Source of the DNA: Ancylobacter radicis
Lineage (GTDB): Bacteria; Pseudomonadota; Alphaproteobacteria; Rhizobiales; Xanthobacteraceae
Direction of reading: 5' to 3'
Assembly (NCBI RefSeq): GCF_018449475.1
Contig: NZ_JAHCQH010000014.1
Coordinates: forward strand, 62,001 to 126,000
DNA: 64,000 bases
Part shown: positions 10,552-21,246 of the stretch, piece by piece
Numbering within the stretch: the first letter of the stretch is position 1
How the letters are laid out: each line of letters begins with the position of its first letter
Program-made: the position numbers and the translations under genes
The notes under the pieces: generated by a model
Told to the model about the DNA's origin: nothing
Database searches by the model: none
Seen by the model: the letters and a program-made list of their open reading frames with translations, nothing else

Positions 10552-10642
10552 CTCACGGCCTTCGGGTTGAATATGACTTGGCTGAATAGTTAAGTGCTGC
10601 CGCCCCCGAGTCAAAGGGGCTGGACGCAGGGGAGATACGCGC

Positions 10643-11815
10643 ATGGCGGTGGCCGGAGCACAGCCGCGCGTGGCGTGGGCCTCCTTTGCGGAGGAAAGTC
10701 GCGGCCGCATCCATCCCGAATCGGAAGGCGGCGGGCGCAGCGCGTTCCGCCGCGACGCGGACCGGATCATCCATTCCTCGGCCTTTCGCCGGCTCGCCTA
10801 CAAGACGCAGGTCTTTTCCTATCATGAAGGCGACCATTACCGAACCCGCCTGACCCACACGCTGGAAGTGGTGCAGGTGGCGCGCTCGCTCGCTCGCGCG
10901 CTCGGGCTCGACGAGGATCTCGCCGAGGCGCTGGCGCTGTCGCACGACCTTGGCCATCCGCCCTTTGCCCATGCCGGCGAGCGGGTGCTGGACGTCTGCA
11001 TGGCGGCCTATGGCGGCTTCGATCACAACGCCCAGTCACTGCGCGTGGTCACGCGGCTGGAGAATCGCTACCCGCTGTTCGATGGCCTGAACCTCTCCTG
11101 GGAGACCCATGAGGGAATCGTGAAGCACAACGGCCCGCTGGAAGGGCCGTTGCCGCACGCGATCGAGGTTCACGCCGAGAGGCAGGATCTGTGGCTGTGG
11201 AGCTGGGCTTCCGCCGAAGCGCAGGTCGCCGCCATTTCCGACGACATCGCCTATGACGTGCACGATCTCGATGACGGCTTGCGCGCCGGCCTGTTCGACC
11301 TCGATGAATTTTCCGGCCTGCCGTTGGTCGGCGACATCATCGCCGATATCCGCCGCGCCTTTCCGGCCATGGATCGGGCGCGCTTCACCCATGAGATCGG
11401 CCGCCGGATGATCACCGCGCTGATCGAGGACGTGGTCGCCGAGACGCGCCGCCGAGCCACCCTCGCCGCGCCGGCCAGCGCGGATGAGGTGCGCCGGCTG
11501 AACGGCGCGCTGGTGGGCTTTTCGGCGGCTCTCGCCGAGGCCGAACGGGCGATCAAGGCGTTCCTGTTTCCGCGCATGTACCGCCACCCGCGCGTCATGC
11601 AGGAGATGAACGCGGCGGGCGAGGTGGTGCGCGATCTCTTCCACCGCTACATGGAGGACACGGCCGCCCTGCCCGAGGAGTGGCGCGCCAGCGTCGCCAA
11701 CCGGACCGAGGCGGCACGGGCGCGGCGAATCGCCGACTTCATCGCGGGGCAAACCGACCGCTATGCGCTGGCCGAGCACGCCCGGCTCTTTGACAGCGTT
11801 CCGGAACTGCGGTAG
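10643..11815 (+). CDS. dgt: Deoxyguanosinetriphosphate triphosphohydrolase-like protein
   Basis: The 390-residue HD-domain protein shows RDADRIIHSSAFRRLAYKTQ near the start, H-x-R-TRLTHTLEV and the metal-binding HD pair in SHDLGHPPFAHAGE near residue 100. Family members cleave dNTPs to deoxynucleosides and triphosphate and help control nucleotide pools. It is the first gene of a rightward run (dgt, argS, SPOR protein, nagZ, scpAB), the usual order in Rhizobiales. Confidence 0.92.
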   Translation: MAVAGAQPRVAWASFAEESRGRIHPESEGGGRSAFRRDADRIIHSSAFRRLAYKTQVFSYHEGDHYRTRLTHTLEVVQVARSLARALGLDEDLAEALALSHDLGHPPFAHAGERVLDVCMAAYGGFDHNAQSLRVVTRLENRYPLFDGLNLSWETHEGIVKHNGPLEGPLPHAIEVHAERQDLWLWSWASAEAQVAAISDDIAYDVHDLDDGLRAGLFDLDEFSGLPLVGDIIADIRRAFPAMDRARFTHEIGRRMITALIEDVVAETRRRATLAAPASADEVRRLNGALVGFSAALAEAERAIKAFLFPRMYRHPRVMQEMNAAGEVVRDLFHRYMEDTAALPEEWRASVANRTEAARARRIADFIAGQTDRYALAEHARLFDSVPELR

Positions 11816-11875
11816 CGGCAGCGGCCGTCCCTTCCGGCCCTGCGGGCCGACGCGCCGAGCCGAGAGCGTCCTGCG

Positions 11876-13642
11876 ATGAACCTGTTCGCCATCTTCGCCG
11901 ACCATGTCCGTGACGCCGTGCGTCAGCTCGGCACGGAGGGCGTGCTGCCCGACGGGCTCGATGTCGCGCGCGTCGTGGTCGAGCCGCCGCGCGACGCTAG
12001 CCATGGCGACCTTGCCACCAATGCGGCGATGGTGCTGGCGAAGGACGCGCGGATGAAGCCGCGCGATCTTGCGGACAAGCTGGCCGAAAAGCTGGGCGCC
12101 GTCGCTGGCGTCGCCCGCGTCGATGTGGCCGGTCCCGGCTTTATCAACATTGCGCTGGACCTCGCCTATTGGCCGCGCGTGCTGGCCGCGACGCTGGCCT
12201 CCGGCGCCGATTTCGGCCGCTCGGCGCTCGGTACGGCGGCAAAAGTGAATGTCGAATATGTCTCGGCCAATCCGACCGGCCCGATGCATGTCGGCCATTG
12301 CCGCGGCGCGGTGTTCGGCGACGCGCTGGCCAATCTTCTGGCCTTCGCCGGCTATGACGTGACGCGCGAATATTACATCAACGATGCCGGCGCGCAGGTC
12401 GATGTGCTGGCCCGCTCCGCCTATCTGCGCTACCGCGAGGTGCTGGGCGAGGCCATCACCATTCCCGAGGGGCTTTATCCGGGCGATTATCTCGTGCCGG
12501 TCGGCAAGGCGCTGGTGGTCAAATACGCCAACACGCTGCTGGACAAGCCCGAGGCCGACTGGCTGCCGCTGGTGCGCGCCGTGGCCATCGACGCGATGAT
12601 GGGGATGATCCGCACCGATCTGGCGGCCCTCAACATTCGCTTCGACACTTATTTTTCCGAGCGCACGCTGCATGCCCGGAGCGGTGGCAACGCCTCGATC
12701 ATCGACCGCCTGCTCGACGATATGCGGGCCCGTGATCTGGTCTATCAGGGTAGCCTTCCCCCGCCCAAGGGCGCTCCGGTGGAGGACTGGGAAGACCGCG
12801 AGCAGACGCTGTTCCGCGCCACCGGGTTCGGTGACGAGATCGACCGCCCGCTTGTCAAGTCGGATGGCACCTATACCTACTTCGCCGCCGACATCGCCTA
12901 TCACAAGGACAAGTTCGATCGCGGCTTCAAGCAGATGATCGACGTCTGGGGCGCCGATCATGGCGGCTACATCAAGCGCATGCAGGCGGCGGTGAAGGCG
13001 GCCACGGCGGGCGAGGGGAGCCTCGACGTCGAAATCTGCCAGCTCGTGCGCCTGCTGCGCAATGGCGAGCCGGTCAAGATGTCGAAGCGTTCCGGCACCT
13101 TCGTCACGCTGCGTGACGTGGTCGACGAGGTCGGTGTCGATCCCGTGCGCTTCATGATGCTGTACCGCAAGAACGACGCGGTGCTCGACTTCGATCTCGC
13201 CAAGGTGATCGAGCAGTCGCGCGATAATCCAGTGTTCTATGTGCAATACGCCCATGCGCGGGCGTCCTCGATCCTGCGCAATGCGCAGGAGGCGTTCCCC
13301 GACATGCCGCAGGACCCGGCGGCCTTTGCCGCGGCCGATCTTGCGCGCCTTGATGACGAAGGGGAAATCGGCCTCGTCAAGCTGATCGCCGCCTATCCCC
13401 GCCTGATCGAGCAGGCGGCCGGCGCGCGCGAGCCGCACCGTGTTGCCTTTTACCTCTACGATCTTGCCAGCGCGCTGCATGGACAGTGGAGTCGCGGAAA
13501 AGATCGGCCACATTTACGCTTCATTATCGAAGATGATCGAAACTTGACCTACGCGCGGCTGGCCCTTGTGCATGCGGTCGCGCTGATCATCGCTTCAGGA
13601 CTTTCGATTCTTGGAGTCGATGCTCCAAAAGAAATGCGGTGA
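11876..13642 (+). CDS. argS: arginyl-tRNA synthetase
   Basis: The 588-residue class I synthetase charges tRNA-Arg. The HIGH-type motif is HVGH at residues 138-141 inside [16 protein letters not shown], and KMSK is at 401-404 followed by [10 protein letters not shown]. The N-terminal additional domain (about 1-110) and the C-terminal DALR anticodon-binding region are present. It lies 60 bases downstream of dgt. Confidence 0.97.
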   Translation: MNLFAIFADHVRDAVRQLGTEGVLPDGLDVARVVVEPPRDASHGDLATNAAMVLAKDARMKPRDLADKLAEKLGAVAGVARVDVAGPGFINIALDLAYWPRVLAATLASGADFGRSALGTAAKVNVEYVSANPTGPMHVGHCRGAVFGDALANLLAFAGYDVTREYYINDAGAQVDVLARSAYLRYREVLGEAITIPEGLYPGDYLVPVGKALVVKYANTLLDKPEADWLPLVRAVAIDAMMGMIRTDLAALNIRFDTYFSERTLHARSGGNASIIDRLLDDMRARDLVYQGSLPPPKGAPVEDWEDREQTLFRATGFGDEIDRPLVKSDGTYTYFAADIAYHKDKFDRGFKQMIDVWGADHGGYIKRMQAAVKAATAGEGSLDVEICQLVRLLRNGEPVKMSKRSGTFVTLRDVVDEVGVDPVRFMMLYRKNDAVLDFDLAKVIEQSRDNPVFYVQYAHARASSILRNAQEAFPDMPQDPAAFAAADLARLDDEGEIGLVKLIAAYPRLIEQAAGAREPHRVAFYLYDLASALHGQWSRGKDRPHLRFIIEDDRNLTYARLALVHAVALIIASGLSILGVDAPKEMR

Positions 13643-13762
13643 GCGAGTCGCGTAGCGCGCGCTTCGTCCTGAGGCGTCTGGGTGTAACATCCGACCTGCC
13701 GCCGCCGATGTGCCGCCGTCCGGCGGGTGTGTAGCGAGACGCAGCGAACAGGTTCGGTGAAC

Positions 13763-15445
13763 ATGGCCAACGACACGACGCGTAATCGGCAGGGAAGCCC
13801 GGCCGAGGACCCGCTTGCCGAACTCGCTCGCCTGATGGGTCAGGAAGACGAATTCGCGGATCTGCTGCGTCAGACCCAGTCCGCGCGTCCCGCTCCGCGC
13901 CCGGCGGCTCCGGCCCCGGCATCGGCCGCTTCTGCCGCGCGCGCGCCCCTGCCGCCCCGTCCGGCGTCGACCCGTCCCTCCGCGCCGCCGAGCCCGAGCG
14001 CCGCTTCTCCTGCGCCGGCGCGTCCGGCGCCGCCAACCTCTTTCGCCGCGCTCGCCGCGGATGTGTTCGCCGAGACGCAGCGCCGCCCGGCGCCGTCCGC
14101 CCGGTCCTCGCTGGAGGAGACGGCGCGCGATCTCAACCGTGCCATGGTGCGGCCCGAGCGCGCCCCGGCGCCGCGTCCGACGGATGCGCGCATCGATCCC
14201 TATGCCAGCGCGCCGCGCGCGCCCGCGCCGCGCTCGTTCGACCGTGCCGTGGAAGACAGTGCGGCGGATGCTGTCTCGCGCGCGCTGTCGGAACCCTTCG
14301 ATCTGGCCGACGAGCCGGTTCGGAGCGAACCGCGTGCCGCCAGCCGGGCCACCCCGCGCACCGAGACGGAGCCACCGCCGGCCTGGATGGCGCGTGGCGC
14401 TGCTTCATCTGGCGCGGCTCCGTCTCCGGCCACCGCACGGGAAATCCCCGCCGGGGACGACGCCTATGATTATGGGCGTTCGGCCAGTGCGGAGGAGCCC
14501 TATGATGAGGACGAGTTCGTCGAGCAGAATTACGAACTCGACGGCGAGGAGGCACCGCGTCCCAACCGCCGCAAACTGATGATGGTCGCCGCTCTCCTGG
14601 CCGTGACGGTTACCGGCGTGGCCATCGGCTATGTCGTCATGTCCGGCTCGCGCGGGACGGTGACCACCTCCGGCGACGCGCCGGTGATCCATGCCGAGCA
14701 GGGCCCGAACAAGATCGTGCCGGCCCAGCCGGCACAGGAGCAGGGCAGCGACGGCCAGAAGCTGATCTATGACCGCGTCGGCGGCAGCACCCCGACAGGC
14801 AATGAGCGCGTCGTCTCCAGCGAGGAGCAGCCGGTCGATATGAGCCAGGCGGCCCAGCCGCAGCCGCGTGTCATCCAGCCCGCGCCGAGCCCGAGCGCCT
14901 CGTCCTCCGCCAATGCCACCGAGCCCAAGCGGGTGCGCACGCTCACCGTGCGGGCCGATGGCAGCATTGTCGAGGACGCGCCCGCCAGTCCCGTGCCTGC
15001 CGGTTCCGCCTCGGTGCAGTCCGGTGCCCAGCCGACCGCGTCGGCGCCGATTCCGCTCAGCAGCGGCTCGGGCGCGCCGGTCTCGACCAGCCCGACGCCG
15101 CTCGCCGCGACGCCCTCTATCGTGCCCAATGCGCCGAACACCCCCGCACGCGTGGCCGCGGCCCCCGCTCCGGCCGCTTCCGCTCCGGCAGCGGCGGGCG
15201 CCTATGTCGTGCAGATCGCCTCGGTACGCTCCGAGGCGGAGGCGCAGGCGACCTGGCGCTCCATGCAGGCGAAATATCCGGGCGTGCTGGGCGGCCAATC
15301 AATGGCCGTGCGCCGCGCCGATCTCGGTGACCGGGGCATCTATTACCGGGCGCAGGTCGGCTCCTTTGCCAATCGCGACGATGCCAACGCGCTCTGCCAG
15401 GCTCTGCGCTCGCAGGGTGGCGACTGCATGGTCCAGCGCAACTGA
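13763..15445 (+). CDS. SPOR-domain membrane protein
   Basis: The 560-residue protein has a long Pro/Ala-rich cytoplasmic part (1-268), one transmembrane helix at about 270-293 (KLMMVAALLAVTVTGVAIGY), a second low-complexity stretch, and a C-terminal SPOR domain (about 480-560, AYVVQIASVRSEAEAQATW and QVGSFANRDDANALC). SPOR domains bind denuded septal peptidoglycan, so a role at the division site is likely. I chose ATG 13763 (MANDTTRN), as an earlier ATG at 13727 has no conserved sequence. The gene sits between argS and nagZ as in other Rhizobiales. Confidence 0.88.
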   Translation: MANDTTRNRQGSPAEDPLAELARLMGQEDEFADLLRQTQSARPAPRPAAPAPASAASAARAPLPPRPASTRPSAPPSPSAASPAPARPAPPTSFAALAADVFAETQRRPAPSARSSLEETARDLNRAMVRPERAPAPRPTDARIDPYASAPRAPAPRSFDRAVEDSAADAVSRALSEPFDLADEPVRSEPRAASRATPRTETEPPPAWMARGAASSGAAPSPATAREIPAGDDAYDYGRSASAEEPYDEDEFVEQNYELDGEEAPRPNRRKLMMVAALLAVTVTGVAIGYVVMSGSRGTVTTSGDAPVIHAEQGPNKIVPAQPAQEQGSDGQKLIYDRVGGSTPTGNERVVSSEEQPVDMSQAAQPQPRVIQPAPSPSASSSANATEPKRVRTLTVRADGSIVEDAPASPVPAGSASVQSGAQPTASAPIPLSSGSGAPVSTSPTPLAATPSIVPNAPNTPARVAAAPAPAASAPAAAGAYVVQIASVRSEAEAQATWRSMQAKYPGVLGGQSMAVRRADLGDRGIYYRAQVGSFANRDDANALCQALRSQGGDCMVQRN

Positions 15446-15470
15446 CCTCTGAACCGAAGCAGACGCATCC

Positions 15471-16499
15471 ATGACCGCCCGTTCCGCGCCGCGCGCCTTC
15501 ATTACCGGCTGCGCCGGCACGCATCTCACCGCGGAGGAGGACGCCTTCCTCCGCGAGACCAATCCCTGGGGTCTCATCCTCTTCCGCCGCAACGTGGAGA
15601 CCCCGGAGCAGGTGGCCGCGCTGGTGGGCGCCTTCCGCGCGATCGTCGGGCGTCCCGATGCGCCGGTGCTGATCGACCAGGAGGGTGGGCGCGTGCAGCG
15701 GCTCGGCCCGCCGCATTGGCCGGTCTATCCGCCGGCGGATGTCTTCGCCCGCCTGACCGACGCGGCAGGCGAGGCGCGAGGCGCGGAAGCGGCCCGGCTC
15801 GGCGCGCGGCTGATGGCCGATGATCTGGCGGCGCTCGGAATCAATGTCGACTGTGTGCCCTGCGCCGATCTGCGCCTGCCGGAAGGCCATGGCATCATCG
15901 GCGACCGCGCCTATGGCGAGACGCCCGAGCGCGTCGCCCCGCTCGCCCGCGCCGCCGCCGCGGGGCTGATGGATGGCGGCGTGCTGCCGGTGCTCAAGCA
16001 CATTCCCGGCCATGGCCGCGCCCGCGCGGACAGCCATGAGAGCCTCCCGGTGGTCGAGACCGCGCGGGCCGAGCTGGAAGCCACCGATTTCGAGGCCTTC
16101 CGGCTGCTGGCCGACCTGCCGCTCGGCATGACCGCTCATGTCGTTTATGCCGCCATCGATGCGGATACGCCGGCGACCACCTCGAAGCGGGTGATCGACG
16201 AGGTCATTCGCGGTTTCATCGGCTTCGACGGCGCGCTGATGAGCGACGACCTCTCCATGGGGGCACTCGCCGGCACGCTGGCAAGCCGCGCGGAAGCCTC
16301 CTTCGCCGCCGGCTGCGATCTTGCGCTGCATTGCAATGGCCGGCTTGACGAGATGCGCGAGGTCGCGTCCGCTTCGCCGCTTCTGGCGGGCGAGGCGGCC
16401 CGGCGTTGTGCCGCGGCGCTGGAGCGGATCAAGATACCCTCCGCCCGCGAGCCGACGCAGGCGCGCGCTCGATTTTCGGATATGATCGCGGCGTCCTAA
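15471..16499 (+). CDS. nagZ: beta-N-acetylhexosaminidase
   Basis: The 342-residue glycoside hydrolase family 3 enzyme removes N-acetylglucosamine from anhydro-muropeptides in the cytoplasm during cell-wall recycling. Key segments are LIDQEGGRVQRLGPPHWP, the KHIPGHGRARADSH loop at about 176-189 with the catalytic Asp-His pair, and ALMSDDLSMGAL carrying the nucleophile Asp. It is 25 bases after the SPOR gene and 18 bases before scpA. Confidence 0.95.
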   Translation: MTARSAPRAFITGCAGTHLTAEEDAFLRETNPWGLILFRRNVETPEQVAALVGAFRAIVGRPDAPVLIDQEGGRVQRLGPPHWPVYPPADVFARLTDAAGEARGAEAARLGARLMADDLAALGINVDCVPCADLRLPEGHGIIGDRAYGETPERVAPLARAAAAGLMDGGVLPVLKHIPGHGRARADSHESLPVVETARAELEATDFEAFRLLADLPLGMTAHVVYAAIDADTPATTSKRVIDEVIRGFIGFDGALMSDDLSMGALAGTLASRAEASFAAGCDLALHCNGRLDEMREVASASPLLAGEAARRCAAALERIKIPSAREPTQARARFSDMIAAS

Positions 16500-16517
16500 C
16501 GCCAGCCGCGGTCTTTC

Positions 16518-17321
16518 ATGGAGCAGAAACAGCTCGATTTCGATGCCGATGACACCCGTCCGACGGGTGAGGTTGCGCTCGTCGTCGATGTGGACGGCTT
16601 CGAGGGGCCGCTCGATCTGCTGCTGGCGCTCGCCCGCACCCAGAAGGTGGATCTCGCGCGCATCTCCATTCTGGAGCTGGCCGAGCAATATCTCACCTTC
16701 GTCGACGAGGCCCGGCGCATCCGGCTTGAACTGGCGGCCGATTATCTGGTGATGGCGGCCTGGCTGGCCTATCTCAAATCGCGTCTTCTGCTGCCGGAAC
16801 CGCCGCGCGAGGAGGGCCCGAGTGCCGCCGATCTGGCGGCGGACCTCACCGAGCGCCTGCGCCGGCTGGAACAGATTCGCGCCGCTGCCGCTCATCTCGC
16901 CACGCGCGACCGGATCGACCATGAGGTGTTTCCTCGTGGCGCGCCGGAGCCGCTGAGCAGTGGCGGCGCCCAGATCTATGAGGCGACGCTGTTTGATCTG
17001 CTGGCCGCCTATGGCGCGCAGCGCCAGAAGATGGCGCTCTCGCAGGTGCGCTTTACCCCTCGCAGCGTCATTTCCCTCGCCGAGGCGCGCGAGCGGCTGG
17101 AGCGGCTGATCGGACGCCTTGCGCTCGGCGGCGAATGGGCGCGGCTCGACGGCTTCCTTCTCGGCTGGATGGCCGATCCCAAGATGCGCGCGACCGCGCT
17201 TGCTTCCAGCTTCTCGGCCAGCCTGGAAATGGTGCGCGAAGGCTTGATCGACGTGCAGCAGGATGGGGCTTTCGCCCCCATCTGGATTCGATCCCGCTCG
17301 ACCGGCGGGGAGGGGGCATGA
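16518..17321 (+). CDS. scpA: Segregation and condensation protein A
   Basis: The 267-residue kleisin subunit of the SMC-ScpAB complex shows DVDGFEGPLDLLLALARTQKVDL near the start, the conserved DYLVMAAWLAYLKSRLLLP segment and a C-terminal winged-helix region. It compacts and segregates the chromosome together with ScpB and SMC. Its stop overlaps the scpB start by four bases. Confidence 0.94.
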   Translation: MEQKQLDFDADDTRPTGEVALVVDVDGFEGPLDLLLALARTQKVDLARISILELAEQYLTFVDEARRIRLELAADYLVMAAWLAYLKSRLLLPEPPREEGPSAADLAADLTERLRRLEQIRAAAAHLATRDRIDHEVFPRGAPEPLSSGGAQIYEATLFDLLAAYGAQRQKMALSQVRFTPRSVISLAEARERLERLIGRLALGGEWARLDGFLLGWMADPKMRATALASSFSASLEMVREGLIDVQQDGAFAPIWIRSRSTGGEGA

Positions 17322-18025
17322 GCGCGGAAGCGGCGCGCGCGCCGCAGCCCGATCACGAGGCCACCCTGCCGGAGAGGGCGTTCGGCCTGCGTCTGCTTGA
17401 GGCCATGCTGTTCGCCGCCGGCGAGCCGCTCGACGAGGCAACGCTTGCCGCCCGGCTGCCAGAGGGGTCCGACCTGCGGTCGCTGCTGACTGAGCTCGCC
17501 GCCGATTACGCGCCGCGCGGGGTCAACCTCGTGCGCGTCGCCGGCAAATGGATGCTGCGCACCGCCCCCGACCTCGGCTTCCTGCTCGCCCGCGACAAGC
17601 CCGAGCCGCGCCGGCTCTCCCGCGCCGGGCTGGAGACGCTCGCCATCATCGCCTACCACCAGCCGGTGACGCGGGCGGAGATCGAGGAAATCCGCGGCGT
17701 CTCCACCAATAAGGGGACGCTGGACGTGCTGCTCGCCGCCGGCTGGGTGCGCATGCGCGGGCGTCGACGCAGCCCCGGGCGGCCGGTGACCTATGGCACG
17801 ACGGAGACCTTCCTCGTGCATTTCGGCCTCGACACCATCCAGGACCTGCCCGGTCTCGACGAGTTGCGCGGCACCGGGCTCATTGACGCGCGCGTCTCCG
17901 CCGGCTTAACCGTGCCCTTGCCCAGCGACGATGCCGGGCTGAAGGATGACGAGGATCCGCTCGAGCCGGAGTTCGATCTCTCCTTCGCTCCCGAGCCGGA
18001 GGCGGAGGGCGAGGACGAGGCCTGA
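17318..18025 (+). CDS. scpB: Segregation and condensation protein B
   Basis: The 235-residue winged-helix partner of ScpA shows LRLLEAMLFAAGEPLDE near the start and the conserved LETLAIIAYHQPVTRAEIEE, IRGVSTNKGTLDVLLAAGW and TTETFLVHFGL blocks. The C-terminal tail is acidic. The ATG at 17318 gives the four-base ATGA overlap with scpA, indicating translational coupling. Confidence 0.95.
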   Translation: MSAEAARAPQPDHEATLPERAFGLRLLEAMLFAAGEPLDEATLAARLPEGSDLRSLLTELAADYAPRGVNLVRVAGKWMLRTAPDLGFLLARDKPEPRRLSRAGLETLAIIAYHQPVTRAEIEEIRGVSTNKGTLDVLLAAGWVRMRGRRRSPGRPVTYGTTETFLVHFGLDTIQDLPGLDELRGTGLIDARVSAGLTVPLPSDDAGLKDDEDPLEPEFDLSFAPEPEAEGEDEA

Positions 18026-18056
18026 CCGGGATCGTCCTCGCACAGGAAAGGCGCGC

Positions 18057-19136
18057 ATGTCCCAGATGGCGGTTCGTACCCCGGTCTCGCTTGCCAACCG
18101 GCTGACGCTGGATCAGGTGCGCCACGCCTATGGGGAGGCGGAATCGGTGAGGGGCATCTCGCTCACCGTCGAGCCCGGGGAGATTCTGTGCCTGCTCGGC
18201 CAGTCCGGCTGCGGCAAGACCACGCTGCTGCGTCTCATCGCCGGGATCGAGGCCCCCAGTTCCGGGCGCATCCTGCTCGACACCAAGGTGGTGGCGGGGC
18301 CGGGTGTCTTCGTGCCGCCGGAAAAGCGCAGCATCGGCCTCGTCTTTCAGGATTATGCGCTGTTTCCCCATCTCACCAATGAGCAGAACGTCGCGTTCGG
18401 GCTGCGTGCGCTGAGCGCCGCGCAGGCGCGGGCGGAGGCGCTGCGGGCGCTGACGCGGGTGCGGCTGGAAGGTCAGGCGCAGAATTATCCCCATGCGCTT
18501 TCGGGCGGCGAACAGCAGCGCGTGGCGCTCGCCCGCGCGCTCGTGCCGCGCCCCGGCATTCTCCTTATGGACGAACCGTTTTCAGGGCTCGACAGTCGCC
18601 TGCGCGGCAGTGTGCGGGCGCAGACGCTGGGCGTGCTGCGCGAGGCGCGGGCCACCTGCATCATCGTCACCCACGATCCGGAAGAAGCCATGCGGCTGGG
18701 CGACCGCATCGCCCTGATGCGTCGTGGCGAGATCGTCCAGATCGGCACGCCGGAGGAGCTGTACCGCCGCCCGACCGACCTCGCCGTCGCCCGTTTCTTC
18801 AGCGAGATCAACGAGGTGGACGGTATCGTCAGGGATGGTCGGGTGCGGACGGCGCTCGGCGAATATCCCGCTCCCGGCCTCGCCGAGGGAGCCCAGGCGA
18901 CGGTTGCCATCCGCCCGCAGGGGGTGGAGCTTCGCGCGCCGGGATCGGGCGTGCGGGGCCGGGTTACCGCCCACCGTTTCCTTGGGGAACTTGATCTCTA
19001 TGAGATCGCCGTGGAGGGCCTGGACATGCCTTTGGTCGCCCGTCGCCGGCCGGTTGCGGGATTGCAGCGTGGTCATGACGTAGGCGTGCACATAGACCCG
19101 GCTGAAGTCCTTGTCTTCGCCGCAACCGGGCCCTAG
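18057..19136 (+). CDS. ABC transporter ATP-binding protein, FbpC/ferric-iron type
   Basis: The 359-residue ATPase has Walker A (GQSGCGKTT), the ABC signature (LSGGEQQRVALARAL), Walker B (LLMDEPFSGLD), the switch His (IVTHDPEEA) and a C-terminal TOBE-like domain. It is closest in layout to FbpC-type importer ATPases for ferric iron. No permease or binding protein gene lies next to it: scpB is upstream and tatA downstream, so its partners must be encoded elsewhere. The ATG at 18057 has an AGGAAAG ribosome binding site; the substrate is inferred only from overall type. Confidence 0.85.
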   Translation: MSQMAVRTPVSLANRLTLDQVRHAYGEAESVRGISLTVEPGEILCLLGQSGCGKTTLLRLIAGIEAPSSGRILLDTKVVAGPGVFVPPEKRSIGLVFQDYALFPHLTNEQNVAFGLRALSAAQARAEALRALTRVRLEGQAQNYPHALSGGEQQRVALARALVPRPGILLMDEPFSGLDSRLRGSVRAQTLGVLREARATCIIVTHDPEEAMRLGDRIALMRRGEIVQIGTPEELYRRPTDLAVARFFSEINEVDGIVRDGRVRTALGEYPAPGLAEGAQATVAIRPQGVELRAPGSGVRGRVTAHRFLGELDLYEIAVEGLDMPLVARRRPVAGLQRGHDVGVHIDPAEVLVFAATGP

Positions 19137-19202
19137 TGTCCGCTCACAATCGCGATGCGCCGCCGCTAGGGGCCGGCCGCGCCTCGGACAGGGAGTTGTA
19201 AA

Positions 19203-19427
19203 ATGGGTTCGCTGAGCATCTGGCATTGGATCATCGTGCTGGTCGTCGTGCTCCTCCTCTTCGGTCGCGGCAAGCTGTCCGAGCTGATGGGGGATGCGGC
19301 CAAGGGCATCAAGGCGTTCAAGAAGGGCATGGCGGACGACGACGACAAGTCCGACAAGCCGTCCGAGCCGGTGCGCTCGCTCGATCACCAGTCCACCGTG
19401 GAAGCCGAGCGGACCAAGGTCGGCTGA
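19203..19427 (+). CDS. tatA: Sec-independent protein translocase subunit TatA
   Basis: The 74-residue protein has one N-terminal transmembrane helix ([16 protein letters not shown]), the [12 protein letters not shown] hinge and amphipathic helix, and a charged tail. It forms the pore-like part of the Tat system, which exports folded proteins. GGGAGTTGTAAA precedes the ATG. tatB and tatC follow. Confidence 0.96.
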   Translation: MGSLSIWHWIIVLVVVLLLFGRGKLSELMGDAAKGIKAFKKGMADDDDKSDKPSEPVRSLDHQSTVEAERTKVG

Positions 19428-19486
19428 TTCCGTTTCTACGGGCTTCTTGATCGGGGAGGGCCGCCTCGCGCGGCCCGTCATAACCT

Positions 19487-20314
19487 ATGCTTGATATCGG
19501 CTGGTCCGAACTTCTGGTGATCGGCGTCGTGGCGCTGGTCGTGATCGGCCCCAAAGAGTTGCCGACCGTGCTGCGCAAGGTGGGGCAGGGCATCGGCAAG
19601 CTGCGGCGCATGGCCGGCGATTTCCAGGGACAGTTCAACGAGGCGCTGCGCGAGGCGGAGCTGTCCGACCTGAAGGACAGCGTCAGCGGTCTGCGCAGCG
19701 ATCTGTCGGGTCTGGCCGATAATGCGCGCTCGACGCTCGCCAATGCCTTTCCGACCAATCCGCTCCAGGATCTCGACGCCGAGATGAAGGCGACCTCGAC
19801 ACCGGTCGAGCGCAAGGATCTGCCGGCGGGCGAGATCGAGGCGCTGCTGCCCGAGCCGACGGAGCTGGAGAGCAACGCCTTCGAGACCATCGAGGACGAG
19901 GTCCGCGCCGCCACCGCGAAGCTGGATACGCCTTCGCCGGCACCGGCCGCGACTTCCGCCGCCGCGCCTTCTGCTTCGGCCGCGCCTGCAACGGCGGCAT
20001 CGCCGGCACCCGCTGCCACGTCCTCGGCTCCCGCGTCGAGCGAGGCGCCGAAGGCCCGGCGCTCTGCCGCCTCTGCGCCGTCTGAGGCTGCCGCGCCGGC
20101 CAAGCGCGCGCCGCGCCGCAAGCCGGCCGCGGAGACCGAGGTGACGCAAGCCGTCGCCGATCTCGACGCGACCGCTCCAACTGCTGCCGAATCCGCCGCC
20201 AAACCTGCCGCCAAGCCGCGCGTTCGGGCCAAGGCGCCGGCTTCTCCCTCCGCCCGGTCCCGTGCCGCGAAGGCGCCGGGCGGCACTACCGGCAATGAAG
20301 GGCCGGGCGCATGA
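19487..20314 (+). CDS. tatB: Sec-independent protein translocase subunit TatB
   Basis: The 275-residue protein has the TatB start ([26 protein letters not shown]), an amphipathic helix ([20 protein letters not shown]) and a very long Ala/Pro/Lys-rich tail, as is common in alphaproteobacteria. It receives twin-arginine substrates together with TatC. Its stop overlaps tatC by four bases. Confidence 0.95.
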   Translation: MLDIGWSELLVIGVVALVVIGPKELPTVLRKVGQGIGKLRRMAGDFQGQFNEALREAELSDLKDSVSGLRSDLSGLADNARSTLANAFPTNPLQDLDAEMKATSTPVERKDLPAGEIEALLPEPTELESNAFETIEDEVRAATAKLDTPSPAPAATSAAAPSASAAPATAASPAPAATSSAPASSEAPKARRSAASAPSEAAAPAKRAPRRKPAAETEVTQAVADLDATAPTAAESAAKPAAKPRVRAKAPASPSARSRAAKAPGGTTGNEGPGA

Positions 20315-21105
20315 GCCAGGACGATATCGACGCCTCCAAGGCCCCGCTCATCGAGCACCTGATCGAGCTGCGCTCGCGGCTCATCAAGTCGCTGATCGCC
20401 TTCTTCATTGCCTTCTTCGCCTGCTTCATGCTGGGCAAGTTCATCTACAATATCCTGCTCTGGCCCTATGAGTTCGCGGCCGGGGGAACCGAGCATGTGA
20501 AGCTGATCTACACGGCGCCGCAGGAATTCCTGTTCACCCAGATCAAGCTCGGCATGTTCGGCGCGGCGTTCATCTCCTTCCCGGTGGTGGCGACGCAGAT
20601 CTACATGTTCGTCGCGCCGGGCCTCTATAATCACGAGAAGAACGCCTTCCGCCCCTATTTGGTGGCGACGCCGGTGTGCTTCCTGATCGGCGCGGCCTTC
20701 GTCTATTTCGTCGCCATGCCGATGGCGATGACCTACTTCCTCTCCATGCAGCAGATGGCCGGTCCCGATACGCCGGAAATCTCCATGCTGCCGCAGGTGA
20801 GCGAATATCTCTCGCTCATCATGACGTTGATCTTCGCCTTCGGAATCTGTTTCCAGCTGCCGGTGATCCTGACGCTGCTGGCGCAGATCGGCGTCGTCTC
20901 CTCCGACCAGCTCAAGAAGTTCCGCCGCTACGCGATTGTCGGCGTGTTCGTGGTCGCGGCGGTGCTGACGCCGCCGGATGTGGTGAGCCAGCTCGGCCTC
21001 GCCATCCCGACGCTGCTGCTCTACGAGGTCTCGGTGGTGCTGGTGCGGATGATCGAGAAGCGGCGCGCCGCGCGCGAAGCGGCGACCGAGGGCTCGGTGG
21101 CGTAA
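20311..21105 (+). CDS. tatC: Sec-independent protein translocase subunit TatC
   Basis: The 264-residue polytopic membrane protein shows the TatC blocks [14 protein letters not shown], the [15 protein letters not shown] loop, [20 protein letters not shown] and several hydrophobic helices (six expected). It recognises the twin-arginine signal. It is the last gene of tatABC and starts within the tatB stop. Confidence 0.97.
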   Translation: MSQDDIDASKAPLIEHLIELRSRLIKSLIAFFIAFFACFMLGKFIYNILLWPYEFAAGGTEHVKLIYTAPQEFLFTQIKLGMFGAAFISFPVVATQIYMFVAPGLYNHEKNAFRPYLVATPVCFLIGAAFVYFVAMPMAMTYFLSMQQMAGPDTPEISMLPQVSEYLSLIMTLIFAFGICFQLPVILTLLAQIGVVSSDQLKKFRRYAIVGVFVVAAVLTPPDVVSQLGLAIPTLLLYEVSVVLVRMIEKRRAAREAATEGSVA

Positions 21106-21246
21106 GGGGCGTCCCGCGCGTCGCGTTTGATCCGTGCCCGTGCGATCTCCGCCCAATTGATCGCTGCTCTTGTCGGCGGCGCCGTCATTGGGTAGTCCCC
21201 TGCGGCACGGGCCACAGGGCCGATCAGACGCGAAAGCGAGACGTCC

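Noticed and set aside
13763-15445. Repetitive Ala/Pro stretches as possible DNA repeats
   Set aside because: Low-complexity linker of a SPOR protein; no regular DNA repeat unit.
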